Shown here: piece after piece, positions 1 to 7,578 of the stretch | Layout of the letters: each line of letters starts with the position of its first letter | Numbering within the stretch: the stretch's first letter is position 1 | Origin: Thermoflexibacter ruber | GTDB taxonomy: Bacteria; Bacteroidota; Bacteroidia; Cytophagales; Thermoflexibacteraceae | Assembly: GCF_900113045.1 (NCBI RefSeq) | Contig: NZ_FONY01000017.1 | Location: forward strand, 1 to 64,000 | Reading direction: 5' to 3' | DNA: 64,000 nucleotides | The notes under the pieces: generated by a model | The model's input: only the letters and a program-made list of their open reading frames with translations | Database searches by the model: none | What the model was told of the DNA's origin: nothing | Program-made: the position numbers and the translations under genes

Positions 1-333
1 AAGACTAATATCTTAGCTATTGGCGATAAAGGGTATGTAGGGTTGGGAAAAAGGCTTGAGAATACACTTGATTATGAGCTAATTATACAAAATAGAGCAA
101 ACCAAGTAGCTAATACTGCTACTGAAAAAGCATTTCTTGGTATTTTTCGTAAAACCATTGAAACAGTAAACTCAATACTGACAGAGCAGTTTAACATACA
201 ATATACACGTGCAAAGAGTGCTTGGGGACTAACAAATAGAATTATCGCAAAAATAACATCCCTAACTTTTGCTATTTATTTAAACTTTATAACTCAACAA
301 CCTATCTTAGATATAAAAAACTTTATATTTTAA
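1..333 (+). CDS. IS982-family transposase, C-terminal part
   Basis: The frame is open from base 1 and ends with TAA at 331-333; the gene starts before the window. Translation from base 1 gives KTNILAIGDKGYVGLGKRLE, where GDKGYVG matches the second-aspartate region of IS982 DDE transposases. The segment FLGIFRKTIETVNSILTEQF carries the final catalytic glutamate region (R-x3-E). A hydrophobic tail follows that is usual for the family. The TTG at 43 is an internal codon and not a start. Nothing visible is broken in this part. Its role is cut-and-paste transposition, and it abuts the truncated regulator at 334. Confidence 0.85.
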   Translation, partial: KTNILAIGDKGYVGLGKRLENTLDYELIIQNRANQVANTATEKAFLGIFRKTIETVNSILTEQFNIQYTRAKSAWGLTNRIIAKITSLTFAIYLNFITQQPILDIKNFIF

Positions 334-347
334 CTAGCACAATTGGT
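1..347 (+). mobile_element. IS982-type insertion sequence, right end only
   Basis: The window opens inside a transposase gene that ends at 333. The element seems to stop about 14 bases later, near 347. Reading the neighbouring regulator gene on the minus strand, the family-like residues EDYF end at 349 and the last four codons plus the stop lie in foreign sequence (334-348). The tail ...CAATTGGT ends in GT, which agrees with the AC...GT ends known for IS982 elements. The left end and target duplication are outside the window, so the boundary is inferred. Confidence 0.7.
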
Positions 348-945
348 TGAAATAATCTTCTCCTAAGGACTGAGCGATGCGGTCAGGAAAAGGTAACATA
401 GCATTTTGGATACGCTTTGCATAGTTGATACTATCAGTAAGGTCTTCATTCTTCTTTTGCAACTCGGCAGTGCGTTCTGCTATTTTCAGTTCAAGCTCTT
501 GGTTGTAGCGAACTAATTGTTCATTTTTTATCTCTAATTCCCTATCTGCCTGATATTTGCCAAGTGCTTCTTTTACTGTCATTATCAAATCGCTCTGTTC
601 CCAAGGTTTGCTGATATAGCGGTACAGACTTGCTTTGTTTACTACATTTCCTATGGCTTCTACGTTGGCTTGCCCTGTAAGCATAATTTTCAAAGTAGAT
701 TTGGAAATAGCGTGTACTTTGATGAGCAATTCATCACCTTGCATATTGGGCATGATGTGGTCAGAAATGATGATGGGAAAAGGTGCGCCTGAAGACAAAA
801 TATTCCGAATTACATCTAAGGCTTCCTCTCCACTTTCAGTAATTTCTATAGAGTAATCTTTGCCAAATTGACCACGTAGCTGGGCTTTTAGGCTATTCAA
901 AACAAAATGTTCATCATCTACGCAGAGAATTACTGGTTTTTCCAT
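334..945 (-). CDS. Response regulator, truncated REC-coiled coil-SpoIIE phosphatase protein
   Basis: The first 125 residues are a receiver domain: acidic pair in ILCVDDE, phospho-acceptor Asp in IISDHIMP, Thr in MLTGQA and Lys in YISKPW. A coiled coil follows (about residues 130-170). The linker DSINYAKRIQNAMLPFPDRI comes next; in many Cytophagales proteins it leads straight into a SpoIIE/PP2C serine phosphatase domain. Here the reading frame runs into the insertion element and stops after 203 residues, so the phosphatase domain is absent. The product is probably a phosphorylatable stub. It lies 41 bases downstream of a second receiver protein, and the large kinase at 3408-6260 on the same strand could be its partner (inference). 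Confidence 0.85.
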   Translation of the reverse strand: MEKPVILCVDDEHFVLNSLKAQLRGQFGKDYSIEITESGEEALDVIRNILSSGAPFPIIISDHIMPNMQGDELLIKVHAISKSTLKIMLTGQANVEAIGNVVNKASLYRYISKPWEQSDLIMTVKEALGKYQADRELEIKNEQLVRYNQELELKIAERTAELQKKNEDLTDSINYAKRIQNAMLPFPDRIAQSLGEDYFNQLC

Positions 946-948
946 TCT

Positions 949-1018
949 TATTCGTGCAAATTCGTGTAATTAGTGGCTAAATATATTCATTCGTACAAAC
1001 TTGTGTAATTAATGGCTA
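949..1018. repeat. Two tandem copies of a 31-base AT-rich repeat
   Basis: Copy 1 (949-980) and copy 2 (987-1018) share the pattern ATTCGTnnAAANTnGTGTAATT followed by ARTGGCTAA, about 38 bases apart. Copy 1 lies in the spacer between the two regulator genes. Copy 2 supplies the last codons and stop of the upstream regulator. A related fragment, AGTGGCTAATTTT then TTTCGTGTAG, lies near 40464-40495, so the motif appears dispersed. Confidence 0.7.
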
Positions 1019-1397
1019 ATCCAGACCTAATCGTTTCCACTAACTCCTCCTCTTCCCAAGGCTTATAGATAAACCTATGCAAGTTTGCATTTTCTTGTGC
1101 ATTTTTTATAGCCTTTTCTGCCGCCTGCCCAGAGAGCAAGACCTTGACTATCTGAGGGAAACGCTTATGCACTGCAATTAAAAACTCATCTCCCTTCACA
1201 TCAGGCATGAGCCAATCGGACACAATAATAAGAATTTGTGTGCCATGTGCCACTAATTCCTCAATAATTTCAAAGCCCTCATCTGCACTTTCTGCAAACT
1301 CATATTGGTATTCACTACCAAAGTTTTTTCGTAACTGCCCTTTTAGACTCTCCAAAACGATTCTTTCATCATCTATACACAAAATTGCTTTTTTCAT
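987..1397 (-). CDS. Single-domain response regulator (receiver only)
   Basis: This is a stand-alone receiver domain of 136 residues. It shows ILCIDDE (acidic pair), IIVSDWLMP (phospho-acceptor Asp), LLSGQA and FIYKPW (conserved Lys), and has no output domain. I place the start at the ATG at 1397 (MKKAILCIDDE), because the longer frame from 1427 would overlap the upstream Uma2 gene and adds residues outside the domain. The stop of the Uma2 gene lies 4 bases upstream, so the two are probably co-transcribed. The last codons (encoding AINYTSLYE) come from a dispersed repeat that has run into the gene end. It probably relays phosphate from a histidine kinase such as the one at 3408-6260 (inference). 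Confidence 0.88.
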   Translation of the reverse strand: MKKAILCIDDERIVLESLKGQLRKNFGSEYQYEFAESADEGFEIIEELVAHGTQILIIVSDWLMPDVKGDEFLIAVHKRFPQIVKVLLSGQAAEKAIKNAQENANLHRFIYKPWEEEELVETIRSGLAINYTSLYE

Positions 1398-1401
1398 ATT
1401 C

Positions 1402-2097
1402 TTATTCTTCTGATAATAAAGCATCAATCACGACTTCAAAGCCAACTAAAACATCTTCTCCTGTGATAAGTTCGGAGAAAGGAATAGTTTTTAACTCTCT
1501 ATCAGGGCGATAGATATAAGTTTGCTTGTGTTGGGGGACTACTAACCATGCTAATTTTACGCCTTGTTTCATGTAAAAATCCATTTTTGCTTGTGCTTCT
1601 TCCCAATCATCATAGGTAGAAAACCACTCCACCAAAAAAGTAGGAGTAACTGTAATAAAACTTTTTTGAGGGATAAGTTTAAGTTCTGATTTTAAGATGT
1701 AGGTAATATCAGGCTCTTTTTTGCTTCCATCGGCGAACCTTACTGTGCTATTAGAATCATAAAATTGCCCTTGTTTGTTGTTTTTGATTCTATTCCAATA
1801 AAAAAGTTCATCTAAGAGATTAGATAAACCTCTTTGGTTTTCTTCATAGTTAGGCATATATTTTAAGATAAGAGAGGTATGGTTTTCAGTTTCTATTTTG
1901 AGCAAGGGATTCTCAGAGGAGAGTTTTACCAGAAAATCATCGCTGACATCTCCTAAGTCTTTGAGCGCAAGTCTGATACTTCGGCGTTTTAACCTTGCTC
2001 CATGAAAACTCAAGCTATCTGCAATGTGCCTTATTAAGGCTTCCGTCTCCGCTTGCTCTACTGCCCAATCTACTTCTTCATCTGTGAATATTTCCAT
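1402..2097 (-). CDS. Uma2 family (DUF820) putative endonuclease
   Basis: A protein of 231 residues. The core from about residue 95 to 190 matches the Uma2 restriction-endonuclease-like fold: EPDITYIL, then FLVEWFSTYDDWEEAQAKM, with D..Y..G and LAWLVVP. The pattern of an Asp, a Glu in an FxVE strand and a Lys in the helix (K-x2-F-Y) resembles the family's PD-(D/E)xK-like site. The N-terminal 90 residues are extra and unrecognised. The gene ends 4 bases before the receiver gene. Uma2 proteins are abundant in Cytophagales and cyanobacteria, often in many copies, with no settled function; a second copy lies at 50226-50876. Confidence 0.8.
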   Translation of the reverse strand: MEIFTDEEVDWAVEQAETEALIRHIADSLSFHGARLKRRSIRLALKDLGDVSDDFLVKLSSENPLLKIETENHTSLILKYMPNYEENQRGLSNLLDELFYWNRIKNNKQGQFYDSNSTVRFADGSKKEPDITYILKSELKLIPQKSFITVTPTFLVEWFSTYDDWEEAQAKMDFYMKQGVKLAWLVVPQHKQTYIYRPDRELKTIPFSELITGEDVLVGFEVVIDALLSEE

Positions 2098-2196
2098 TTG
2101 TTTGAAATATATAAATTCATATTTAACTTATCAAAAATAAGAAAAACTTTACAAAATCACCAAACTTTCCACAAACTTGATGCTTTACACTCTTAT

Positions 2197-2345
2197 TTAC
2201 CCCTCTATTGGCAGCCGTACCCAAAAGGTCGTCCTCTTGCCTATAACTTTCTCAAAGAGATAAAAAAGTAAGCATGTTTTGTAGCTCTTCTAAGTCTCCT
2301 ACTTTGGCAACTAATGCTGTGTTCTTATGCACTCAACAATACTCA
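2197..2345 (-). pseudogene. Decayed remnants of a histidine kinase tail and of a DUF433-like gene
   Basis: On the minus strand, 2260-2197 reads FEKVIGKRTTFWVRLPIEG then stop. This closely matches the last residues of the kinase at 3408-6260 (GRGTRFWVRLPIEG). The bases just beyond (2160-2196) also resemble those after the intact kinase. At 2272-2345 a second fragment reads, with one frameshift, SIVECI... and ALVAKVGDLEELQNM, matching SVGECI...ELVAKVGNLENLQNT of the gene at 3046-3327. The two pieces are in the opposite order to the intact pair, so the region is a rearranged duplicate. No open frame remains. Confidence 0.75.
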
Positions 2346-2369
2346 TTTGCAGGAGATGAACAAGTCCAA

Positions 2370-2404
2370 AAAAAACCAAAGGAGCAGACTTGCGAAGAGG
2401 TTTG
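2370..2404. repeat. Copy A of a 35-base motif shared with 6365-6399
   Basis: The stretch has the core AAAGGAGCAGACTTGCGAAG followed by AGGTTTG. A copy with a few substitutions lies at 6365-6399. This one lies just past the stop of the toxin gene; the other lies in the spacer upstream of the kinase. It is probably a dispersed intergenic repeat. Confidence 0.5.
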
Positions 2405-2432
2405 GGACTTACCCTAAATCTTACTCTTTCCT

Positions 2433-2774
2433 TTATGATTTTTTTACTAAGCTATGAATTTTTGTTTTGATGAGTTCGAAATAATCACCTTTCACCATAC
2501 TAAATTTTTTGATAATCTTGCTTTGGTGGATGGTAAAAAGTTTGTGTGCCTTTACTATGGAACTTTCAGGTAGGATTCCTATTTCTAAGTCATGATTTGA
2601 CAAATCCACTGAGTATGCATCCTTATAGTCATTGCTTGTAATCACACAAACAAGTACATCTTCAAAGGATTGATTGTAATCATTGTTTGAAACAATCAAT
2701 ACAGGTCTCTTTTTATTGTTACTCAAATCGGAGTAGGGAAAAGGTACTAATACGATTTCTCTTTGCTTATACAT
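2433..2774 (-). CDS. PemK/MazF-type toxin (mRNA interferase)
   Basis: A protein of 113 residues with the PemK/MazF pattern: QREIVLVPFPYSDLSNNKKR, then PVLIVSNN, a middle strand VLVCVITSN and a late segment SSIVKAHKLFTI. The conserved Arg after KK and the Ser/Thr in CVITS correspond to the usual catalytic positions of the fold. MazF-like toxins cut mRNA at short sites to halt growth. Its start overlaps the end of the upstream gene by 8 bases, the typical antitoxin-toxin arrangement. The family assignment is firm; activity and target are not visible. Confidence 0.88.
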   Translation of the reverse strand: MYKQREIVLVPFPYSDLSNNKKRPVLIVSNNDYNQSFEDVLVCVITSNDYKDAYSVDLSNHDLEIGILPESSIVKAHKLFTIHQSKIIKKFSMVKGDYFELIKTKIHSLVKKS

Positions 2775-2985
2775 TATCCCAAGCAGAATTTTGGCTGTCC
2801 CAAGAGTTATCTATTATACATTCTGTCAAGTCATCAGTGAAATTACCCATATAAAGACCATATTTGTCTTGAAAGAGTAAGTCTATTAACCGATTCATTT
2901 TAATAAGTAAGTCGGTATTTTTAAGTAGATTAATTTCTTCTTGCAAACTTTGGTACTCTGTAAGTGGTAGTTGGATTATTTCCAT
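2767..2985 (-). CDS. Putative antitoxin of the PemK/MazF-type pair
   Basis: A small acidic protein of 72 residues starting MEIIQLPLTEYQ. The start at 2985 is preferred over an upstream in-frame start at 3015, which would add a Lys/Phe-rich leader. The N-terminal half (QSLQEEINLLKNTDLLIKMN) looks helical and may dimerise; the C-terminal half is rich in Asp, Asn and Trp, as expected for a tail that wraps the toxin. I do not recognise the sequence family. The call rests on its size, its position just upstream of the toxin and the 8-base overlap. Confidence 0.75.
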   Translation of the reverse strand: MEIIQLPLTEYQSLQEEINLLKNTDLLIKMNRLIDLLFQDKYGLYMGNFTDDLTECIIDNSWDSQNSAWDNV

Positions 2986-3045
2986 AAAATTTTTTTCTTT
3001 CTCCAAAAATAACAAAATAGCATTTGAAAAGCAAAAGAAAAAGAA

Positions 3046-3327
3046 TCAAAGTCTTTGAAAATTTGATTCTTTTTGCAATCTCCCCAAGAAAGTAACAGTA
3101 TTTTGCAGATTTTCTAAATTTCCCACTTTGGCGACCAGTTCTATATCCTTTATACACTCACCTACACTTGATAGATAGGGAAAATGGAGGAAAAGTTCTT
3201 CTGCACCCCAGCCATAAGCTAAATGGAAAGTAATTAGCTCGGATACTTTGAGGTTGGCGCCCTTTATAATTGCCTTTTCCTCAGCATTAATAGAAAGGTG
3301 AGGATAATGTATTGCCACTTCAACCAT
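3046..3327 (-). CDS. DUF433-like small protein
   Basis: Residues 7-60 (YPHLSINAEEKAIIKGANLK, VSELITFHLAYGWGAEELFL, HFPYL) follow the DUF433 pattern: P-H-(L/I)-S, x-I-x-G, (K/R)-V-S-x-(L/I), then a short helix and PYL. DUF433 proteins are small DNA-binding-like proteins often acting as antitoxins to PIN-like toxins. The C-terminal third (IKDIELVAKVGN onward) does not match the usual ending. I chose the ATG at 3327; a frame from 3435 would overlap the kinase 3' end in another frame. A degenerate copy of its C-terminal third lies at 2272-2345. No PIN-like partner is visible here. Confidence 0.6.
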   Translation of the reverse strand: MVEVAIHYPHLSINAEEKAIIKGANLKVSELITFHLAYGWGAEELFLHFPYLSSVGECIKDIELVAKVGNLENLQNTVTFLGRLQKESNFQRL

Positions 3328-3407
3328 ATTGTTTTCTATTTTTTCAAAGATAGGAAATTTTACCCAAACATGGAGAAAATCATCAAACTTTCCACAAGTT
3401 TGGTGAT

Positions 3408-6260
3408 TTACCCCTCTATCGGCAGCCTCACCCAAAACCTTGTTCCCCTGCCTACTTCGCTTTCAAAGCCCATTTCGCCATTGTGTTTTTTCACTATTTT
3501 CTGGCATATATCCAGCCCCAAACCACTGCCTTCGCCTACGGGTTTGGTGGTGAAAAAAGGTTCAAATATCTTGGGTTTGATGTCATCAGGAATCCCCTTG
3601 CCTGTATCTGCAAAACTCACTATCAGGTTATTGTTTTCTTGCTTCATGCCTACGGTCAGCTTGCCTTTGTGGTTCATGGCTTGCAAGGCATTGTGAATCA
3701 GGTTTGTCCATACTTGGGCAAGTTCGTCGGGGTAGCACCAAAACTCAGGATTAGCCTCGTATTCTCTCTCTACTTCTACTCCTTGCTTTAAAAGGTTGTG
3801 GTACAAAGTGAGTACGGTTTCTAAGCCATTTTTCAAGGTTGCCTGTACTTTTTCGCCCAAGTGGTCTTGGCGGGCATACGTTTTCAGGGCAAAAACTACC
3901 TTAGAGGCTCTGTCCACCGCAACCTGTATGTTTTCTGTGCTTCTCTGTTGGTTTACAAGGTGATAGGCAGTTTGCAAAATCAGGCGGGCTTCCTTGTCTC
4001 TGAACAGAGGAAGAAAATCCATGTAGCCTTCGTACAAGCCCATAGCTGTTAGGTCATAAGCGATTTCATCTGCATCTGCTACGCCCAGAGGCTCTAAGTC
4101 ATCTTGCTGCTTCCTTCTGATTTGCCTTTCCTCTCTGGAAGAAACCAACTGCTTGTTAGCTAAGGCTTTGGCTACGAGGGCAAAAAAGAGGTTTTTCTTT
4201 TCCTCATCTAAGATTTCAAAGATTCTGGGCAGTTCGGTAATGGATTGGTTCAAGTCAGTAACGATATTTCCCGCAGAGGCACGGATAGCACCCAAAGGAG
4301 TATTGATTTCATGGGCTACATTGGCAACCAACTTACCCACCACAGCCAAGCGTTCCGATTGGACTAATTGGTCTTGGGTGGCTTGGAGGTTTTCCAAAGT
4401 AGTCAAGATTTCCTCTCTTTGGGTATTTATTTCTGCATTTTTGAGTTGGATTTCGTTAAAGCTTTCTGCATTCTCTAAGGCAATGGTGGTGTAAGTCGCT
4501 AAGTTTCGCAAGATGTTCAGGTGATAATCTGAATACGCATTTTTTTGGAAAGATTGTACCGTAATCAGCCCAAATACCTTGTCTTGATTTTTCATCAAGG
4601 GAAGGTAAATCAGCGATTGGGGTTCTTCTGCTGCTGTTCCGTCCTCTAAGGTAACATTATTAATGACCGTTGTTTTTCCATTTTCCTTGTCTAAGTCATT
4701 GATAAAGATTTCTTTTTTCTGCTCTATGCACTGCACCGCCCATTGTGTTTTGTCTTGCATACTGCGGCTATAGGGTAGGTAAGCTACGCCTCTTTCCATT
4801 GCCAACTCATACCTGATTTCCTGCTGATTTTCTTTGTAAATACCGATGCCAAAAATAGTAGCGTCCATGAGTTGGTTGATGCTTTGGTAGAGTTGGGCAA
4901 AAATGACTTCAAAGTTCAGGGAGGAGGTGATTTTTTTCCCAATCTCATTGAGCAGTTCTACATTCTCATACGATTTTTGCAAGCTGTCCCTTTGGGCGAG
5001 TACTTCTTCGTTGATTTGGTAGAGTTCTTCGGATTGCTGGGCAATCTCTTCGTTTTTTTCTTGTAAAAGTTGATTAGCTTGTTTTTGACGGAGGCTATTG
5101 CGGTAGGTAATGCCTAAAATAAGTAAAACGACTAAAAAGCCGCCCCCTGCTATTGCCCAATACAACCTTTGCACCTGCTTTTCTTTTTCTGTCTCAGCTT
5201 TTTCTGCCATACGCCTTTCCTCTTCCAAATTTTTCCGCACCGCTTGCATGGCTTTCTGTGCTTCGGGCTTATAAAGTTCCCTTTCTCTCAAATCTTGGTA
5301 AATAATTCTGTACTGGTAGGCTTTTTCATAGTCTTTCTTTTGGGCATACAACTCGTTTAATAGCCTGTATAAACCAGATGACGTAGGTTTATTGAAAACG
5401 GCTTTTTCTTCTGCTAATAGTGTTAATGCTAATTTTTCTGCCTCTAAAAGCTCTCCTTTATGAAGCAATATCTCGGCTTTATCCAACTTGGCATTAAATT
5501 TTTCTCTTGCACTATTAAACTTAGTAGCTAACTGCTCTAATTCGGGTAAAAAAGAGTCAGCAAGACTATCTTGTCCAAGCTGTATGTAAGTAGATACTAT
5601 ATTGGATAATACGGTAGCTAAACCTAATTCTTCTTTATTTTTTCGCCTAATGGCTTCTGCCTTTTTATAGTAGCTTAAAGAGAGTAAGCACAAGCTATCA
5701 TGTACAGCTTTATCCTTGCTAAACTCTGCTTCTCCTGCATACATAGAGCCTATGTTGTTATAAACTACGGCTAATCTCTCTTCATTTTTTAATCTAATAA
5801 ATATTTCCTCTGCTTTTTTAAAAAAAGACAGTGCTTCTTCTATATCTCCCATAGTACCACTTAGGCTTGCCAAACGAAGATATGCAAATGCTTTTTCAAA
5901 CAAATGGTTGCCCTGAGTAGCTACTTTTAGACTTTTTTGGGCATAGTGCAAAGCCGATACATAGTTGCTCTTTTCTGTTTCGCTAAAAGCAATCATGCTT
6001 AAGGCAAAACTTTCTCCTTTGGTGTATTGTAGCTTTTCCGCAAGGGCAAGTGCTTTTTGACAATAATAAATAGCAGTATCAGAACTGGAATAGATATATG
6101 CCCTTCCTAAATCAATCAAAATTTTGACTTGGTTGGTATCGGACTGGCTGGCAGAGAGCAAGCGATTCAGGCTGTCCAGGGCTTGGGCATTTTGGGCTGA
6201 GGTAGGCATCGCGCTCAAGAGAAAGAAAGCAATAATAATAGAAAGTTTAACAAGTTTCAT
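3408..6260 (-). CDS. TPR-GAF sensor histidine kinase
   Basis: A 950-residue sensor. Order: signal peptide (1-22), a TPR array (about 30-335), one membrane span (about 366-387, LYWAIAGGGFLVVLLILGIT), a coiled coil, a GAF domain (about 437-595), a HisKA helix with the H-box VANVAHEINTPLG (His near 649), and a HATPase domain with N-box NLIHNALQAM, G1 DTGKGIP, F-box FEPFFTTKP and G2 GSGLGLDI. About 130 residues of helical sequence separate the H-box from the ATPase, longer than in textbook kinases. The TPR part would be periplasmic and the GAF and catalytic parts cytoplasmic. No receiver is attached; the regulators at 334-1397 are candidate partners. A decayed copy of its tail lies at 2197-2260. 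Confidence 0.93.
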   Translation of the reverse strand: MKLVKLSIIIAFFLLSAMPTSAQNAQALDSLNRLLSASQSDTNQVKILIDLGRAYIYSSSDTAIYYCQKALALAEKLQYTKGESFALSMIAFSETEKSNYVSALHYAQKSLKVATQGNHLFEKAFAYLRLASLSGTMGDIEEALSFFKKAEEIFIRLKNEERLAVVYNNIGSMYAGEAEFSKDKAVHDSLCLLSLSYYKKAEAIRRKNKEELGLATVLSNIVSTYIQLGQDSLADSFLPELEQLATKFNSAREKFNAKLDKAEILLHKGELLEAEKLALTLLAEEKAVFNKPTSSGLYRLLNELYAQKKDYEKAYQYRIIYQDLRERELYKPEAQKAMQAVRKNLEEERRMAEKAETEKEKQVQRLYWAIAGGGFLVVLLILGITYRNSLRQKQANQLLQEKNEEIAQQSEELYQINEEVLAQRDSLQKSYENVELLNEIGKKITSSLNFEVIFAQLYQSINQLMDATIFGIGIYKENQQEIRYELAMERGVAYLPYSRSMQDKTQWAVQCIEQKKEIFINDLDKENGKTTVINNVTLEDGTAAEEPQSLIYLPLMKNQDKVFGLITVQSFQKNAYSDYHLNILRNLATYTTIALENAESFNEIQLKNAEINTQREEILTTLENLQATQDQLVQSERLAVVGKLVANVAHEINTPLGAIRASAGNIVTDLNQSITELPRIFEILDEEKKNLFFALVAKALANKQLVSSREERQIRRKQQDDLEPLGVADADEIAYDLTAMGLYEGYMDFLPLFRDKEARLILQTAYHLVNQQRSTENIQVAVDRASKVVFALKTYARQDHLGEKVQATLKNGLETVLTLYHNLLKQGVEVEREYEANPEFWCYPDELAQVWTNLIHNALQAMNHKGKLTVGMKQENNNLIVSFADTGKGIPDDIKPKIFEPFFTTKPVGEGSGLGLDICQKIVKKHNGEMGFESEVGRGTRFWVRLPIEG

Positions 6261-6364
6261 GGCGATTTGGGTTAGTAAAATTAGTTTCTCTAAAATTAAG
6301 AGAATAAATTTTTAAAAAGCAAAATTTTTGAAAAAAAGAGAAGAATGATTTGAAGTGAGTTTTA

Positions 6365-6399
6365 AAAAACAAAAGGAGCAGGCTTTGCGAAAAGGTTTG
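6365..6399. repeat. Copy B of a 35-base motif shared with 2370-2404
   Basis: The core AAAAGGAGCAGGCTTTGCGA followed by AAAGGTTTG matches the motif at 2370-2404 with a few substitutions. It lies in the spacer upstream of the kinase and downstream of the glycosyltransferase. Confidence 0.5.
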
Positions 6400-6438
6400 A
6401 TGCCCTACTTTTTATTAAGAGTATGATTGATGTACTTG

Positions 6439-7578
6439 TTACAATGTATCTGCTAACTCAAAAATCTTCCCTATCATTGTTTCCCAACTAAAACGCTTTT
6501 TTTCTAACTTAATATTCTCAGCAAATTCTTTATCCCTCTGATTATCAAAAAAATCTAATATAGCGTTTTTAATTTCTACGGATTCAGGCTTTACTACATA
6601 ACCTACTTTTTGGTGTGATACTATTTCTGCTAAGCCACCTACATTGGTTACTAAGATAGGTTTTTCAAAATGATAAGCTATTTGAGAAACGCCGCTTTGT
6701 GTAGCAGTCTTATACGGTTGCGCCACAAGGTCTGCGGCACAGAAGTAGTTGGCAACCTGCTCAGTGGGGATAAAGTGAGTATGTCTAATAATTTGATTTT
6801 CAAGTTGATACTTTGTTATTATCGCTTCGTATTTGCTCATATTTTCATAAGGCTCACCCGCAATGATGAGTTTTATCTTTCGTTTTTTCAATTCTCCCTC
6901 TCCAAAGGCTTCCAACAGCAAATCAAGCCCTTTGTAAGCACGAATCAATCCAAAAAACAAAACATATTGAAAGTCAGGGCTTAGTCCTAAGTTTTCAAGT
7001 GCTTCTTCCCTGCTGATAGGCGTGCCATAGTTGTCATAAATAGGGTGAGGGGTGTAGATTTTGGGCTTGTCTGGCTCAAAAAGGGCGATGTCATTAAGTA
7101 CGGATTTTGCCATAGCAATAAAGCCATCGCAAGATGAAAGAAAATAGCGGGTAAGCAGTTTATCACCTAACCTTTTTTCGTGGGGAATAACATTGTCGGT
7201 AATAGCGATGAACTTTGTTACATTTCTCTGACTCCAACGCATAATACGGCTAAAAGTACCTAAACAGGGTGCCATAAAAGGTAGCCAAAAGCGAAAAATA
7301 ACTATATCAAACGACTTTTTTCTGTACTCATTTCCTACCCGAAGCCAATTGAGTGGCTGGATAGAGTTAAGTTTTGGACTAATCAGTAAGGTAGAGGGGG
7401 CAGGCTCGTCAGTAAATTGGGAAGTACCCGGAAAAAGAAAATCAGGATACTGTAAGCTAAAACTTAGTATCTCTACCTGATGTCCTGCTTGTTGTAAACT
7501 TTTAGCTAACTGCTCATTAAACGTGGCAATGCCTCCCCTAAGAGGGTGAGCAGGACCTACAATAAGGATATTACTCAT
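6439..7578 (-). CDS. Glycosyltransferase, GT4-type (GT-B fold)
   Basis: A 379-residue protein opening with ILIVGPAHPLRGGIATFNEQ, the glycine-rich N-terminal loop of GT4 enzymes. The second half has the family's donor-binding features: VLFFGLIRAYKGLDLLLEAF, IIAGEP, FIPTEQVANYFCAADLVAQP, and an acidic motif ending in EKPILVTNVGGLAEIV. No membrane span or signal peptide is seen, so it is cytoplasmic and probably adds a sugar to a lipid- or protein-linked acceptor. Donor and acceptor cannot be read from the sequence. It stands alone, divergent from glyS. Confidence 0.9.
   Translation of the reverse strand: MSNILIVGPAHPLRGGIATFNEQLAKSLQQAGHQVEILSFSLQYPDFLFPGTSQFTDEPAPSTLLISPKLNSIQPLNWLRVGNEYRKKSFDIVIFRFWLPFMAPCLGTFSRIMRWSQRNVTKFIAITDNVIPHEKRLGDKLLTRYFLSSCDGFIAMAKSVLNDIALFEPDKPKIYTPHPIYDNYGTPISREEALENLGLSPDFQYVLFFGLIRAYKGLDLLLEAFGEGELKKRKIKLIIAGEPYENMSKYEAIITKYQLENQIIRHTHFIPTEQVANYFCAADLVAQPYKTATQSGVSQIAYHFEKPILVTNVGGLAEIVSHQKVGYVVKPESVEIKNAILDFFDNQRDKEFAENIKLEKKRFSWETMIGKIFELADTL

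Noticed and set aside
2053-2271. 72-codon plus-strand frame over the kinase-tail remnant
   Set aside because: The meaningful reading is on the minus strand, where it matches the intact kinase C-terminus.
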